A model generated the notes under the pieces. It was not told the origin of the DNA. It ran no database searches and saw nothing but the letters and a program-made list of their open reading frames with translations. This document shows, piece after piece, positions 10,331-22,589 of a stretch of 64,000 nt of DNA. The stretch lies in assembly GCA_021234155.1 (NCBI GenBank), contig JAJEKV010000003.1, forward strand, positions 21,686,386 through 21,750,385, in the 5' to 3' direction. The DNA is from Isoetes taiwanensis. Lineage: Eukaryota; Streptophyta; Lycopodiopsida; Isoetales; Isoetaceae. The position numbers and the translations under genes are program-made. How positions within the stretch are numbered: the stretch's first letter is position 1; each line of letters opens with the position of its first letter.

Positions 10331-12899
10331 GTGGTACAAGAGCTAGCATGGATGTTAGTTTACCTAGTTTGTTGTCTACTGGCATAGTAAATAATCCCTT
10401 AAGTCGCTATAGCACTAGCAGGTTAAGCAATGGTGCAATGATGTAAATGATGTTATGCAGAGTTACGCATATGAACCATCATTTCAGATTAGCCATATGG
10501 ACATGAGCCTTTTTTTTCAGTTGTTGTTGATGTGTTCTATCCCGTACCAGGAAGCTGGTGGAATCTAAAGGGTTCAGAAACGAGCTAGCAAGGAGGCATC
10601 TGCTTGATGTTTTTGAGGTATAATTTACCTGTTACAAATATTGCCAATTACACGTGTGTTTGTATTCAATAGTGCTAACATACACATATTCTATTAGTAG
10701 GGATAAGTCTAGTGCTCTATGTGCAACATTAGGAAATTGTTGGCATTCAATACGGATTGTATATTCTGTCTTACAGTTATAGAAAATTCAGAATGGATGC
10801 AATTGCACAACCATGTTTTGAGACATGAATGCTGGCGATGTTTTCTGGCTGCTAGCTCCAGGAAATATCTTCTGGTAAAAAATATATGAAGCTTCAACAA
10901 TGGCACATCATACTGCATAATGATGCCATGGCAAACTGGAAAGTGCACACAGAGGCTTAGGTTGTTTGAGAAGTGCAGAAAATTTGTCAAGTTGGCGAAC
11001 TCATTAGGTTTTGTTCTGGCGAGAATGGCAAATGGCAGAAACTACGGAGATATCTCTTTACTTTTTCCCTTCTAATCCCCTACTTAGGGGCCAGATGTGA
11101 TGTATAATATCTGATGAGCTATAATACGATTGACGTACGCAATTCGTTGTGTTTTTAGAGAGTCCTTTGGAGAGGTTTTTTCAGTATGATCCATGGCTAC
11201 AATGATGTGATCAATTTGTACTGTTACATCTTTAGCCAAGGGGTGAAACATAGTAAATGTGATGACATATGACGAGGAGGTAGGCATTATTGTACATCCC
11301 TGAAAGTTTTGTATGGTTGCCATATATATACATGAATATATATGGTGGTGTATACGTATTGCCATATGCGCAAACATGGAGGATTCCTCATTAAATTTCT
11401 TATGTATATTTCTTATGGATGATTTTGATATTAGTTGCATGTCATTGTAACTTGGGTCACTTTTCAAATGGAGTTTGGACGATCTTGTAATTTCGAGCAC
11501 GCCACTTACAATGTCATAGTTGGGTCACCGTCAAAGTATGTATGGAGTTTGGAGTTTTCACAATGATCTTGTAATTTAGTTACAATAGGAAAGAGCCAAT
11601 GTCCTTATGAAATCTTTGACAGTCTTTCTTCAAGATCTGAGTTTTTCTCTCTTGTTCTAGGTTTTGTTTAAGAAGTGGTATTTTGTTGCTCTGTATTGTT
11701 TAACAAGTGCCATTTTTAAACAGATCATATCTATATAGATACAAAATGGGTCTTAACCTAATTACTTTTCTACTAAATTCTTTCAAGGACCTGCTTATTA
11801 AATGTGAGGTATGTGAGGTACAAAGATTCCTTGAATGCTAGCCTATCCAAACCTTGTGGCTTGATCAATTAAATCTATTAATTTTTAATCTCACGCCTAT
11901 GAGGTGGCATATGCTTACATCGCGTTAGCTCCATTGGAATTCAGAGGTCGTCACCACGTCATTCTTCCTTCAAGTTTGGTTTATCTTTTAAAATTACGTA
12001 TTGGCTTCTATATCCACTGACGATTCTTAAGTTGGTCTTTGTACATTGGAGACATGACTAAAATGTCATTTTATTGCGCTGGGTTCTATTAGCTATTCAT
12101 CGTTACTATGGTAATAATGAACAAGAAATTTAATCATACTCTACTTGTTTTTCCAATCTCTTCTCCTCGACTGAGAATTGCTTGCCAAACAAAGGCTAGG
12201 GGAAAAGGGAACAATGGTATGATCGACATTATATCCACAATCGGATCGAAATCCAAAAGTGTATGTGGTTGTTGGCATAAGTTTTAGGTACTCGAGATAC
12301 CAAATAATAGAAATTTGAACATTTGCAATAGATGGCAACTAAAGCAACTTCAACATCTGCAATAGAAAATGACTATAGCTATGAAACACTGTGTATATCC
12401 ATATCCATTATAGAAAGCTAGGACCCTAGCAACATCGCTCTTTGCATTAATTATGGTTGTCATCTGTAAACCCAATCTAACCCTTGCCCCAAGTCTGCCC
12501 TTCTGCTAGTTTACGTATTTTTTTGGTTCAATATATGAAATACGTATTTGTATTTTGAACGTTTTTAATCATTTGAAGAAATAAGAGAAATACGTATGTT
12601 GTTACCTAGTTCACAATTAAGCTGGATCTCTCTATCAGGAAGTAATATCATATTCTAAAATGCTAGAGTGCCAGCTTCAAGATTCCTAGTGCTGGCTTGC
12701 TAAACCAATATAATTACTGAATTATCTGTTTTACATTCAGTAAGCCATCTGCGTTTGTTCAAAGCACTCAGAATCAGAGTCCAAAGTAGATTACTAAGCA
12801 GTCCAAATGCCATATGCCTCTTAAACTAACAGGACAGAACCGTGAAATTAGCTGTCATAGATCCATAAAATATAAGTCTGACAATGATGTATAAATTGC
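10331..12899. other. No gene recognised
   Basis: About 2.5 kb of AT-rich sequence with only short random frames. No RNA gene or repeat family was recognised. Confidence 0.5.
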
Positions 12900-15123
12900 A
12901 TGGTCATCTCGACTAAGATCAGAAGTTTTTCTTCGGCAAGTTTTTGACACTTCGAAGAACTGATACATATGTGCTGTTGTCTAATTCAAATCCTTCCACC
13001 TTAATAATATCCGGCAGAAGATGCAAGGCTATATTTGAATAACCATTCTGACCATATGCTGCAAATAAAATATTCCAAGATACTTGATTTCCAGATATGT
13101 AGCACATATCATGGGCAGCCTCGAGATATGACAACTTATCATAAACAGCGATAAGGATTATCCGTATAGAGTTATGGGATTCAAGACCACATGTAATGAT
13201 GTTCCCATGCATTAGCTTAGCCAATGTTATTTTCTCCACGGAACATGCATTTAATATGGTGATAACAGATCATTATCTGGTTTCTTGCATTCCTGTGGTA
13301 TCTCGTGGAAAAGACCAATAGCTTCTATTATATAGCCAAATACAATATATGACATTACCAAGCCAGTCCATGAGATAAGATCTGGCTGCAGCATTTGGTA
13401 GGATGTCTTGAATAAATCCTTCAAACTGCCACAATCTTTGTACATGTAGATAATGGCATTACCCAATGCAAGCTCCAGCTCAGCTCTACTATTAATGATG
13501 GCAGAATCATCTTGCCATCAGATAAAGCACAGCATGCATTAAGAACAACTATGAGAGTTATATAATTTGGTCTTAAGGATCCCTGCATCATTTGGAGAAA
13601 TAACAAAAGGGCCTCCTTGTTCTCTCCATGTTGGACATATGCTGAAATAATCACCCCATGGCACCATATTACGCTCATATGTCTTGTCAAACAGCCTCCT
13701 TGCTTCTGCCAGGCTACCACATTTGCCATACATGTCGATAATGTCCGTTAAGACTATAACATCCGACCCAAATTGATGAGAAGAAGTACCGCTTTTGGAG
13801 TAGCTTCTGTAAGCAAGTTTCTCCGGCCAAAAACATGCGCCAATCGCAGGCATAAATATTGAGCTATCTGGATTCAGTCCTTGCTCTTCCATTTCTCAAA
13901 ATAGAAGAAGTGCTTTATTGGGTTAGCCCACAGCGAAAATGCTAAAATTATGGTATCCTATGCTACCATCTCTCTCTTGAATTTCATACATAATAGCAGT
14001 GGAAAGAACAAGTCTGATCCTAAGTTGAAACTAACAAAATGAGAGTGACACAACTTATACTCTGCAAATGTAGCCAATCTGCAGCATGCTTTGAGAACAT
14101 TGATTTATGTCAAAGCATTTGGTTTGTGTCCTTTCTTCAACATTTGCTGGTATAGATCAAGTGATTCCCTGAAGCGATCTTCCTTAACATGTGCTGAAAT
14201 TATGGAATTGCATGTCCTCCAATCTTTTTCGGGCATTCTGACAAAAACTTTGAGACCATCTTCGAGGCATTCACATTTTCTGTACTTATCTCTTACTGCA
14301 TTACCGATAGCACGATTGGATCCTAATTGGCCCTCTATGATAGGAGAGTGAATCGAAGTTTCCTTCTGGCAGAAGGGCCACTATGAGCACGACTCTAATG
14401 CAGCAATAAAAGGGACATCTTGAGGTTGCAAGCCTTTTTTCTTGCATATTTATGAACATATCAAGAGCTTCTTTGTCGTCGTCATGATGGATAAGTCCAG
14501 CAAACATTGTGTTCCAGGAAACCTCATCTATTGCAGGCGGGTTATTAAGTTAGCTCTCGAATTTTCCAGACTTCCACACTTGCCATACATACAAATTGAT
14601 GCGTTGCCACTGAAAGGCTCATATTCTAATTCAGTTCCAACTACAAAGGCGCGAATATCTTTACCCATTGTATATCCTCCAGAATAGCAACACCGTTTGA
14701 TAATGTTAATGATTGATACCTTGTTTGGTTTCACCCCTTGGATTTGCATTTGCAATAGCAAAACTAGAGTTTCCTCCATATATCCCAGCTGGGAACAATC
14801 TGCAATTATAGCATTCTAGGTAACAATATCTTTAAAAAAGCTCCCAGCAAAAACGGCAACTGCATCTTCCCAGCTCCCACATTTTCCATACATGCTAATA
14901 AGGGAACTAACAAAGATACATTATCCTGATAACCTTCTTAAACAAGGATGCGGGAATGGATCAATTTTCCTGCAAAAGAATTGCTTGCAGTTCCAGCATT
15001 CCAGAGCAGGATAGCAAAAGCTTGAGAACTTACAGTGTTGTCGAAGCTAGCCAGAACGCTTTGAGATGAGAAGACGAATCGAGTGCGCAGAGGCAAGGAT
15101 AGAAAAGATCTCGATTTGTTCAC
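12900..15123 (-). pseudogene. PPR protein gene relic, minus strand
   Basis: Read from high to low coordinates, the minus strand gives repeated PLS-PPR fragments. They are CMYGKCGSLENSR near 14560, an EALDMFINMQE helix near 14450, DIIDMYGKCGSLAEARRLFD near 13690, YMYKDCGSLKD and LISWTGLVMSYI near 13370, and VSWNILFAAYGQNG near 13060. Each lies in a different frame, separated by stops, so many lesions have accumulated. The order is that of one long PPR gene with about six or more triplets. No E or DYW domain was seen. It is transcribed divergently from the bromodomain gene, whose first exon starts about 430 bp away. Confidence 0.75.
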
Positions 15124-15553
15124 GAGACCAAGGACTACATAAGTAAAGAATGATTCCGTTGAAGGCCAAGTGTCTCAGAATTGACTGGCCTTCATGAATA
15201 GCACATGGTTCGTGAAGCATTATTGACCTGTCGGAGTGGCAAAAGAGACAAGGAATTTTTACAAAAGAAGCTCTAAAAAAAACTCCCTAAAGCAGATGAC
15301 CCACCTGGAAAAGGGACCCACAAACGGTGCCCACATGACCAGTTGACCAGGCAAGGTAGCGGCGCGGTAGCGGTCCGGTAGCGGCGCCGTGGTAGCTGGA
15401 AAGGAAAATGCAGGCTATCCCTATCCTCAGAAAGGGGCGGCCTCTTGTTTTAGTAACAAAGTGCTGGTAAAACCGAAGGACCGGCCCTGCCTTTGCCTGG
15501 GTGGGTTATGTGTATGTGTGGATGTGCGTGTGTATTTGTGGAATATGGGGAAT

Positions 15554-18500
15554 ATGGCGGAAGACAAGGACACCACACACAGTAGCAGTAGTAACCACAG
15601 ATGCTTCCACGACGACAATCCAGCCTCGCCCAAGAAGAAGAAGCTCAAGCTAATCCTCAAGCTCCGTAAACCCTTGCTTACAACAATACCCACAAGCCAG
15701 ACACTTCCCCTTTCTGCAAAAAACCAGCCCCTGGTCCCTTTGTCAAACCCAGGGCCCCCTGTTGTTGCAGGATCTCAGGCATTACTTGCACCCCAATCGG
15801 GTCCAGCAGTGGCATTTACAGTGTCGAAGAACCAGATCCACAAGCCTGTTGCAGCTCCAACAATTCGTTCCCCTGCTAAACCAGTTTCTGGGTTGGCTCC
15901 TAAAGGATCTGGAACATTTGGTAGTGTTTCGGTCGTTAATGGTTCAGTTGGTTTGCCCTCTTCTTTGGGTTCTTGTGCTCCGGCAGCTTCGAGCCCAACT
16001 GTGCCTTCAGGTAGTATAACACGCAAGGTCCCAGTTCCTAACCCTGTTGGTGCTAAGCTTGATGTGGGAAATGAGAAGCCTAGACTTGGGTCCGAGGAGG
16101 GGCAGATTGATTCGGCTGGTTCTAGCCCCAGTAAAAAGAGGAAGCTTAGGGAGGTTGTGAAGGTAGTGAAAACGGATGCTCCTGGAGCAGACAGAACCGA
16201 AAATGCGAAGATTTGTCAGTCCAATCCGCCTCAACAGCCGGTTCTGCAGCAGGAACAGAAGGTAGAACTTATTTTAGCCTCGTCTTTTAGCTCTTGTGCC
16301 TAGTCTCTTAGCCGTCTTCTTGCATACTATGACATGGAGCTGATATGAGCTCCTTATTTCTGGCCAGTATCTTAAAATAAGCTGTACAGTTTTGTTTGCA
16401 TAAAATCTTGATTTTTCGACTGTTTGAAGGCCATTTACTGGCCAAGAGAGGTTCGAATCTTTGTTGTCTTATGGTGCATATGTTGCCTTCATTGCTGTAG
16501 GTCCAAAACGAAAAAGAATCCACATGCAAGGCGTCCAGCCAACAAACAGCAGCTAGTAAGTATTCTCATAAACTGAATAATGTTCATCCAATTGTGCATC
16601 ATCACAGCTAACTTTGGGCTTGCTGCAGGTCTCTCTCCTGATCCAAAGGCCTCTGCAGGTCCCCCTTTGACAGAAATACTGGAATCAATATTGGAAAAGC
16701 TTCAAAAGTAAGGCTGCTTGCAAGAGATAATACACACATGATTTTTGTAAATTCGAAACTTGCTATTCACTGTACTTTAGGTAAACAAGTTGATTTCTCT
16801 CTTGACTTGTTTCAGTATCATGATGTTGTAGGAAGGACACTTATGGAGTCTTTTCTGAGCCAGTAGATCCTGCTGAGGTATACACATCAAACATCCCGTT
16901 AATTTGGCCAGTGCATCAAGGATGGCCATTTCTGGATAGTTTTGACTTTCATTGTACTGAATTTACTTCTCCAAATGCAGGTTCCGGATTATTATGACAT
17001 CATAAAAAATCCTATGGACTTCAGCACCATCAAGAAAAAGCTATCAAAGGGATCATATGTTCGTTTTGAGTCATTTGAGGTAAGCCTATGTTTTATAGCA
17101 TCAAGTCAAATCCTGGTCCAAAACTACATACTTAACTTCTGTGCAGAGGGATGTTATGCTCATCTGTAGCAATGCTATGCGGTATAATGGACCAAAAACA
17201 GTATACTACAAGCAGGTGTGCTACGAAATCCCCAGTGTGTATCATTTAACAAACTGCTAATATCTAAGAAATAGAACTACTTTTTATTTGTATCATTTTC
17301 TCTTCTGATGCATGTTTGGTCTTGTATTAGGCAAAAGCAATACAAGATGTTGCTCGTAGGGCTTTTAGTACCTTAAGGGGTGGAGCTACTGCCGTTTTTG
17401 TAGACAATGATCGCAAGGTTGTTTCAAAAAATAATAATTTAAGTAAAAGAAATTGGAGAAAATCCGCAATGAATAAGAGGATGTATGATGGGGTCCGGAT
17501 GGACCTCTCTTCTGGCACAACCTTGGCCAGTAACGGAGATGATAGGGTCGACTCTCAAGATATGGATGACTACGATGAAGAAGGTATATGTGTAGTGCTT
17601 TGAGAAGTTTGTTTCTTGCACCCCCTTCCTCGAGAGGTGAACATATGCTTTTCCATATGGCAGGACTATCTTACAAGTCATTCAAAGATGGACGGCGGCC
17701 GCTCTCTCCAGATGAAAATCGGAGAATCACATACATTCATCCCATTGTCGAGTTCATGTCAGATGGTCTGCAGCCCCTTCATGAGTTGGAAGGCCTACAC
17801 CTTGTGCCGGTATCTATGGAGATGAATTTTAAGCATGTTGTATGGAGGCATATATTTTGAAACTAATGTAGTTCTTTGAAAACAGATTGGACATAATGTC
17901 CCTGATGCATATGCTCGAAGTCTTGCCTATTTTGGGTCCAATTTGGGGCCAGTTGCTTGGAAACATGTGGAAAGAAAGATCCGGATGATCTTGGCTCCTA
18001 ATGTACCTTTTGGTCCTGGATGGCTTGGAGAACAGGAGGCACCTGTGAAAACTATGGCAGCTGAATTGCGAACTGGTCCAGAAACACCACATAGTAGTAG
18101 GCTTGTGGTTGAAAACAAGGAGCAATCTCATGTAGAGGGAAGCTATAATGGACATACTGTTGTTGGAACCATGCCTACACTACAAACTGGAAATATGTAC
18201 GTGCAAAAATGTGGTTTGGGAAATAAGACTGGCTTTCCAGCACTGGCAGAATCGTTTTCATCTGCAACAAATGATTTACAACGTATGTCTGAATCTTTGG
18301 CAAGGGCTCAGGTACAAGGTACTAATAACCAGCTAATGCCGCAAGCACCAGCAACAAACCAGCCCATACGGAGTTCTAGTTTACAACAAACTGCACAAGC
18401 AGCCAACCAGCCACTATGGAATTCAAGTTTGCAACAGCCGGCACCAGCAGCCAACCAGCCAGTACGGAATTCAAATTTACAACCACCGGCACCGGCTCCA

Positions 18501-19528
18501 CAAGCCAACCAGCCAATACGGAATCCAAGTTTACAACAACCAGCAGCAGGAACCAACCAGCCAATACGGAATCAGCCGCACCAGCAACCAACCAGCCAGT
18601 ACGAAATTCAAATTTACAACAATTGGCTCCACCAGCCAACCAGCCAATATGGAATTCCAGTTTACAACAACCGGCTTCACCAGCCAACCAGCCAATACGG
18701 AATTCGAGTTTACAACAACAGGTATTAGTAACGACCCAGCCAATATGGAATTCCAGTCAACAGCCTGGGTCGCCGTTTCAAAGCCATGCTAAATCTATCC
18801 ATGTTGACATGACCATGCAGAATAAACCACTTCAAAGGGAGTCTGGTCCTGCCAATATATTTGAAGGAGGAAAGAATGGATTGACCTGTGGCAAAGAGGT
18901 AGATTTTGCAGAAGCAACTAGGCCAGATACGACTTACAGGGGGCAGGGCATGCAATTGCAATTTCCAGGGAATCAGGGACTGCAGGCGAAGCAGGTGTTG
19001 CAGCCAATGAAATATGCCAATGGCTCTAGAATTGAGGGAGTGTCCCTGAACAGTAATATGTCTCAAATGAATGGCTTTCCATCTCAAGCTCAGGATGCAG
19101 CTGCAGGTGCGAAAGAACAAGCTATTGGTTTACATCAACATGGGCTGCCAAATATTCCACATCAAGAAAGATCTGGATACATGCATATGGAAATGGGCAA
19201 CAATAACCAATCATTACACTCGAATACAAGCAAGTCCTTCTTTGAAACTTCTACTGCTGCAGCACCCATGCTTAGAACAAGTCATGTACAAGATCATGAG
19301 ATGAATGGTGAAGGTAATACAGAGCAGCCATTAGGTGTATCCTTTTCACAATCTCTTTTCCACACTTGGAAGTCAGTTTCTTCACAGAGATTAATGCAAA
19401 GAGTGTCTAACTCTTTGGGTACATTGCCGCCAGATCTTAATGTTAGACTTCAATCCCCGGTTGCTTCCCCTCCTCGGGTGTCTAGAATGGTGGACTCTCA
19501 GCAGCCAGATTTAGCACTGCAGCTCTAG
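15554..19528 (+). CDS. Bromodomain protein, plant BRD/BRD9-like (nine exons; 1-nt frameshift near 18578)
   Basis: Predicted exons are 15554-16261, 16501-16555, 16629-16707, 16832-16877, 16981-17079, 17147-17215, 17331-17583, 17664-17809 and 17886-19528. All introns are GT-AG, their phases agree, and they are 67-239 bp long. The first exon is Ser/Pro-rich with basic KKKKLKL and KKRKL clusters that look like nuclear signals. The bromodomain spans about residues 263-360: LTEILESILEKLQKKDTYGVF, then PDYYDIIKNPMDFSTI, then LICSNAMRYN with the acetyl-lysine Asn at about 343. A conserved block (ARSLAYFGSNLGPVAWKHVE) follows, then Gln/Asn-rich repeats and the family C-terminus DSQQPDLALQL. Related plant proteins are acetyl-lysine readers in SWI/SNF-type remodelling complexes. 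A missing G near 18578 shifts the frame; read literally, the protein stops at 18728. Start codons at 15545 and 15389 are alternatives. Confidence 0.9.
18340..18760 (+). repeat. Coding minisatellite, Gln/Asn/Pro-rich repeats in the bromodomain gene
   Basis: Units of roughly 48-60 bp encode variants of ANQPIRNSSLQQPAP. About nine copies lie in the last exon between 18350 and 18730. The frame is consistent up to about 18575 and again after it, but in a different register, which marks a 1-nt loss inside the array. Confidence 0.85.
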
Positions 19529-20280
19529 GAATCATGCCTTCCAGAGGTTGGATTAGAGCATGGAAAATTTACTGGTGTCGCAAGATCGGCAACATGAATA
19601 GCATAATCATAATCATCAATCCCAGAAATGGGTTCTGGTGTTGATTCCATTTGTAATATATTTGAAAAACATATTTACAATTGACCTGGGATCTCTATAT
19701 TGAATGTGTAATATTGTATTCTACATTCAGATGCTTAAGATCTGCAATCCTGTATATTATCGGATAATAAGTGATATTCCTAAGGGAAATAGCCATACAA
19801 AAAAAGCAGTAGTGGCTATTGCTAGAATGGTCAGATTTAAGTTCATAGTCCTGGCTTGTTAAATCAACGTGGCTGCGTATCGTTTTGCATCAGTCCAGCA
19901 GTTAACTACTTGAAAGCATTTGTCCCTATTTGTTTGAAGTACTCCGAGAACCATAGTCCATGGTAGTCTACTGCTGCTTATTCGACATCTTCTGGATTAC
20001 AATAAAGAAGCAATCGTGTACAGAATGCAGATTGGGAGCAGCATCTCGCCAATTTCAAGGGGTTTCCACGATGGTGGTGGCCAACACGGTCTCCGATCTG
20101 GCGTGTGAGCAATGTTTATCCTATATTTGTCCAATGGCAAATTGTAACTCTCAAATGGCAAATTGGGACTCCAATGAGAGGTGACCTTATTATGTATTTT
20201 TAGGTAAATGGGACCTACGGAAAACAGACAACACAGATGTGCCTATTAAATTGATCTCAGCTTCAAAATGCTAAGTTATG
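19529..20280 (+). other. 3' flank/UTR of bromodomain gene and unassigned DNA
   Basis: No gene is recognised. The first 200 bp are AT-rich and probably hold the 3' UTR. The rest leads up to the edge of the Replitron-like palindrome. Confidence 0.4.
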
Positions 20281-20369
20281 AGGTGCTTGTAGCAATGGTT
20301 TGGGCTAAGATTTTAGTGCGGTATCGTATATTTTGAGCGATTTGAGCAGCTTGAAGTCGTTTAGTTGTC

Positions 20370-21315
20370 ATGGAAGGAAAGTGTTCGAATTTTTCAGGGC
20401 AGGTGCAATATTTGAATATGGAAATTCAGAGACGTCATGTGATGGGGCTACCTTGCAAGACACCGGGCTGTTGCATGCCGATCGAAACGGCAAGGGAGAG
20501 TTCTGCGCCTACGCCACGGGAGTCTATCGGAATGCCGAATGCAGGTAGGACCTCGGATGTTATATTTGTTGTGGTTTAGTCTTTCTGGTTTATTTCGTAG
20601 AGTCTTGTGCAAAGCTCCTGAATGGATGGCGTTTGGTTCTGGTTGTGCTTTGCTCTTTGGCTGTTCATGCAACTGATGTGAATGACTATTCATGAGGTCG
20701 CTGCCATCTCTGTTTTGTTCTCATATAAGTGGTCGTAAGTAGCTGGCTAGTTTGAAACAGTTGTATCTTGTTAGACGTATGGATGTGCGTAGAGCAGCCA
20801 GATTGAAAGTGAAAGTACACAAGATGGCTGTGCCTAGGATCATTCTGGATGAATCTATTTGTCTGCGGTGTAGAGGCATTGATGGGAAGCCGTTGCAATA
20901 TTGTCTTGATGCGGAGGGTAGGTTGTCTGAGAGTAGTGGAGATGGTGAGCTAAGGAATAAGAGAGATAGATATGCAATTGGGGAGGTCAGCTGAGGTGGT
21001 GCAGCAGAGTCTGGATCTTTCAATGCGTTAGGTGGTGGACAGGATAGATATGATACTGGTAACCGCTTTGATTTAGATCCAGAGTCTAGAGAGTGTTGTG
21101 ATGGAGGTGGATTGCCTGACAATGGGCGAAAGGCTAGCTTTGTAAGCAGAGAACTACCGGTGATCTATGAGGATGGTGGTCCATTTCTCTTTCCACAGCC
21201 TGTAATAGAGAAATGCAGTATGCAAGGTGGTAGAGGTAGAAGGGGCAAATCTGTTGTTAGAGGCAGTGCACGTGGACGAGGAGAGGCAGGGGTTCACGTG
21301 GAAGAGGGAGACATG
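20370..21315 (+). pseudogene. N-terminal segments of the Replitron-like protein, copy 1
   Basis: The first segment (20370-20544) includes HVMGLPCKTPGCCMP and ends at a possible donor CAG/GTAGGA. The second (20752-20993) includes ICLRCRGIDGKPLQYC, a small cysteine cluster, and ends at TGA 20992-20994 where the other arm has TGG. The third (to 21315) ends in an RG-rich basic run, GGRGRRGKS and ARGRG. The other arm preserves the same residues in each block, so these are real coding segments. No function is recognised for them; nucleic-acid binding by the RG tract is a guess. Confidence 0.45.
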
Positions 21316-21351
21316 TAAGAATTTGTGAGCCAATTAATGAGGGTTTGCAGG

Positions 21352-21455
21352 AGGATCATGCAGAAGAAGCTGAGGATGAGGGAATCACGTATATCACATA
21401 GGGAGGATCATGCAGAAGAAGCTGAGGATGAGGGAATCACGTATATCACATAGGT
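21352..21455 (+). repeat. Tandem duplication of about 52 bp in the left arm
   Basis: The block GAGGATCATGCAGAAGAAG..ATCACATAGG occurs twice back to back. The right arm has one copy, so the duplication arose after the two elements diverged. Confidence 0.85.
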
Positions 21456-21619
21456 AGAGACGTGAAACGAGAACGAGGGAGAGGAAAGAGGACTGGAGGT
21501 ATACTTGAAGAGCACCTGGGTGCGGACATTGGGAAGGAACGGGAGAAGAGGTTGTGGACATGCCCTAAGTTCTAGATGTGTCCTCAGTTCTAGATGTGTC
21601 GGTAACAAATGTGTTTGGA

Positions 21620-22494
21620 GGTGCAGATGTGCCCGTTTCATTGCATGACCGAGTTGTAGTAGATTTCATGAAGCAAAACTGCAAAGCTGGTGTTGTAGCA
21701 CTTGAGAGATAATCTTCTTTAGATCATTTGCATGTGCAAGCGGTGTTTCAGTTGCATGCGAAAACAACAACGAGTGTAAATATCAGGATCAAGAATTTTC
21801 TTGGCTAAAACCGTGGCAGGCCTGCGGAAGCCATGATTTTGTGCAAAGCTCTAACAGGAAGTAGGCTGCATAATTTTGAAGGGATAGTTGCTTATTGCTT
21901 AAAAGATCTGGGCAAATTGCATTTTAAAGTGTATTTGCACAATGTAAGTGCTGAGCAGGTTAGGATCGGCAAAGAATTATATGCCCTATACAGGGCTGGA
22001 GACGTAAAGAATTTGGTGATTCTTGATAATAGAAACATCGTGTCACGAGCTTTCCATTATCTGTTGTACCATACTGATAGGTTTCAGACTGCCTCGTTCA
22101 TCCATACAGTTAAATGCATGTTGCAAACTGCAAAGTTCAGACTAGCAAGTTCATGGGTGCTGCCAAATAATTGAGCTTATGTATCATTGGAACGGGTGCA
22201 AGCAGCATGGAGAATAATGCTTGCACCTGAGCGATGTACTTACAAAGATGTGAGGATGGCTTTGTTTGGCAACCAGCCAGGAATTGTGCGGGTTGAGAAA
22301 ATTGGCAAAAGGAGGAAATGTATATGGGATAGGCTTGGAACGTTCGAGGATGGAGAGGACGAAGAGGGCGGCAGTAATGGAGATGATTTCGTTTATGCAG
22401 ACATCGGAGTAGAGCCCCCATGTCCAGAGATTCCTGTTCTTGATTTTGAATTTATTCCTTTGGATATGTGTGACTGGAATTTTGACGTTGCGTG
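21620..22494 (+). pseudogene. HUH Rep domain, copy 1, disabled
   Basis: The translation contains DHLHVQ (HUH motif) about 60 codons before EGIVAYCLKDLGK (catalytic Tyr with Lys three residues later). Next come a helical region ending ASSWVLPNN and an acidic DGEDEEGGSNGDD stretch. Lesions relative to the other arm are a TAA after VVALER, a stop and frame shift just after FLG near 21805, and a TGA after VLPNN near 22172. HUH Rep nucleases nick single-stranded DNA through a tyrosine linkage. The last 100 codons (22187-22494) are intact, and here this copy has the base that copy 2 lacks. Confidence 0.65.
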
Positions 22495-22589
22495 ACCTGA
22501 TAGTGCGTCTTTGATAACAATCTGTGCTGCGTATTACTAAGTGTTGTATTCTTTGTGAGTAGGTGCAGGCAATGAAAGGTTCGTCGATG

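Noticed and set aside
15389-15553. Upstream in-frame ATG extending the bromodomain protein by 55 residues
   Set aside because: The added sequence is Cys/Val-rich and unlike the family N-terminus. The Met at 15554 (or 15545) starts an acidic, Ser-rich region that looks normal, but the longer form is not excluded.
18308-18743. Minus-strand frames rich in Gly/Cys/Trp across the bromodomain repeat array
   Set aside because: They are antisense readings of the tandem coding repeats.
18340-18760. CRISPR-like array
   Set aside because: Units are contiguous coding repeats without unique spacers, in a eukaryotic gene.
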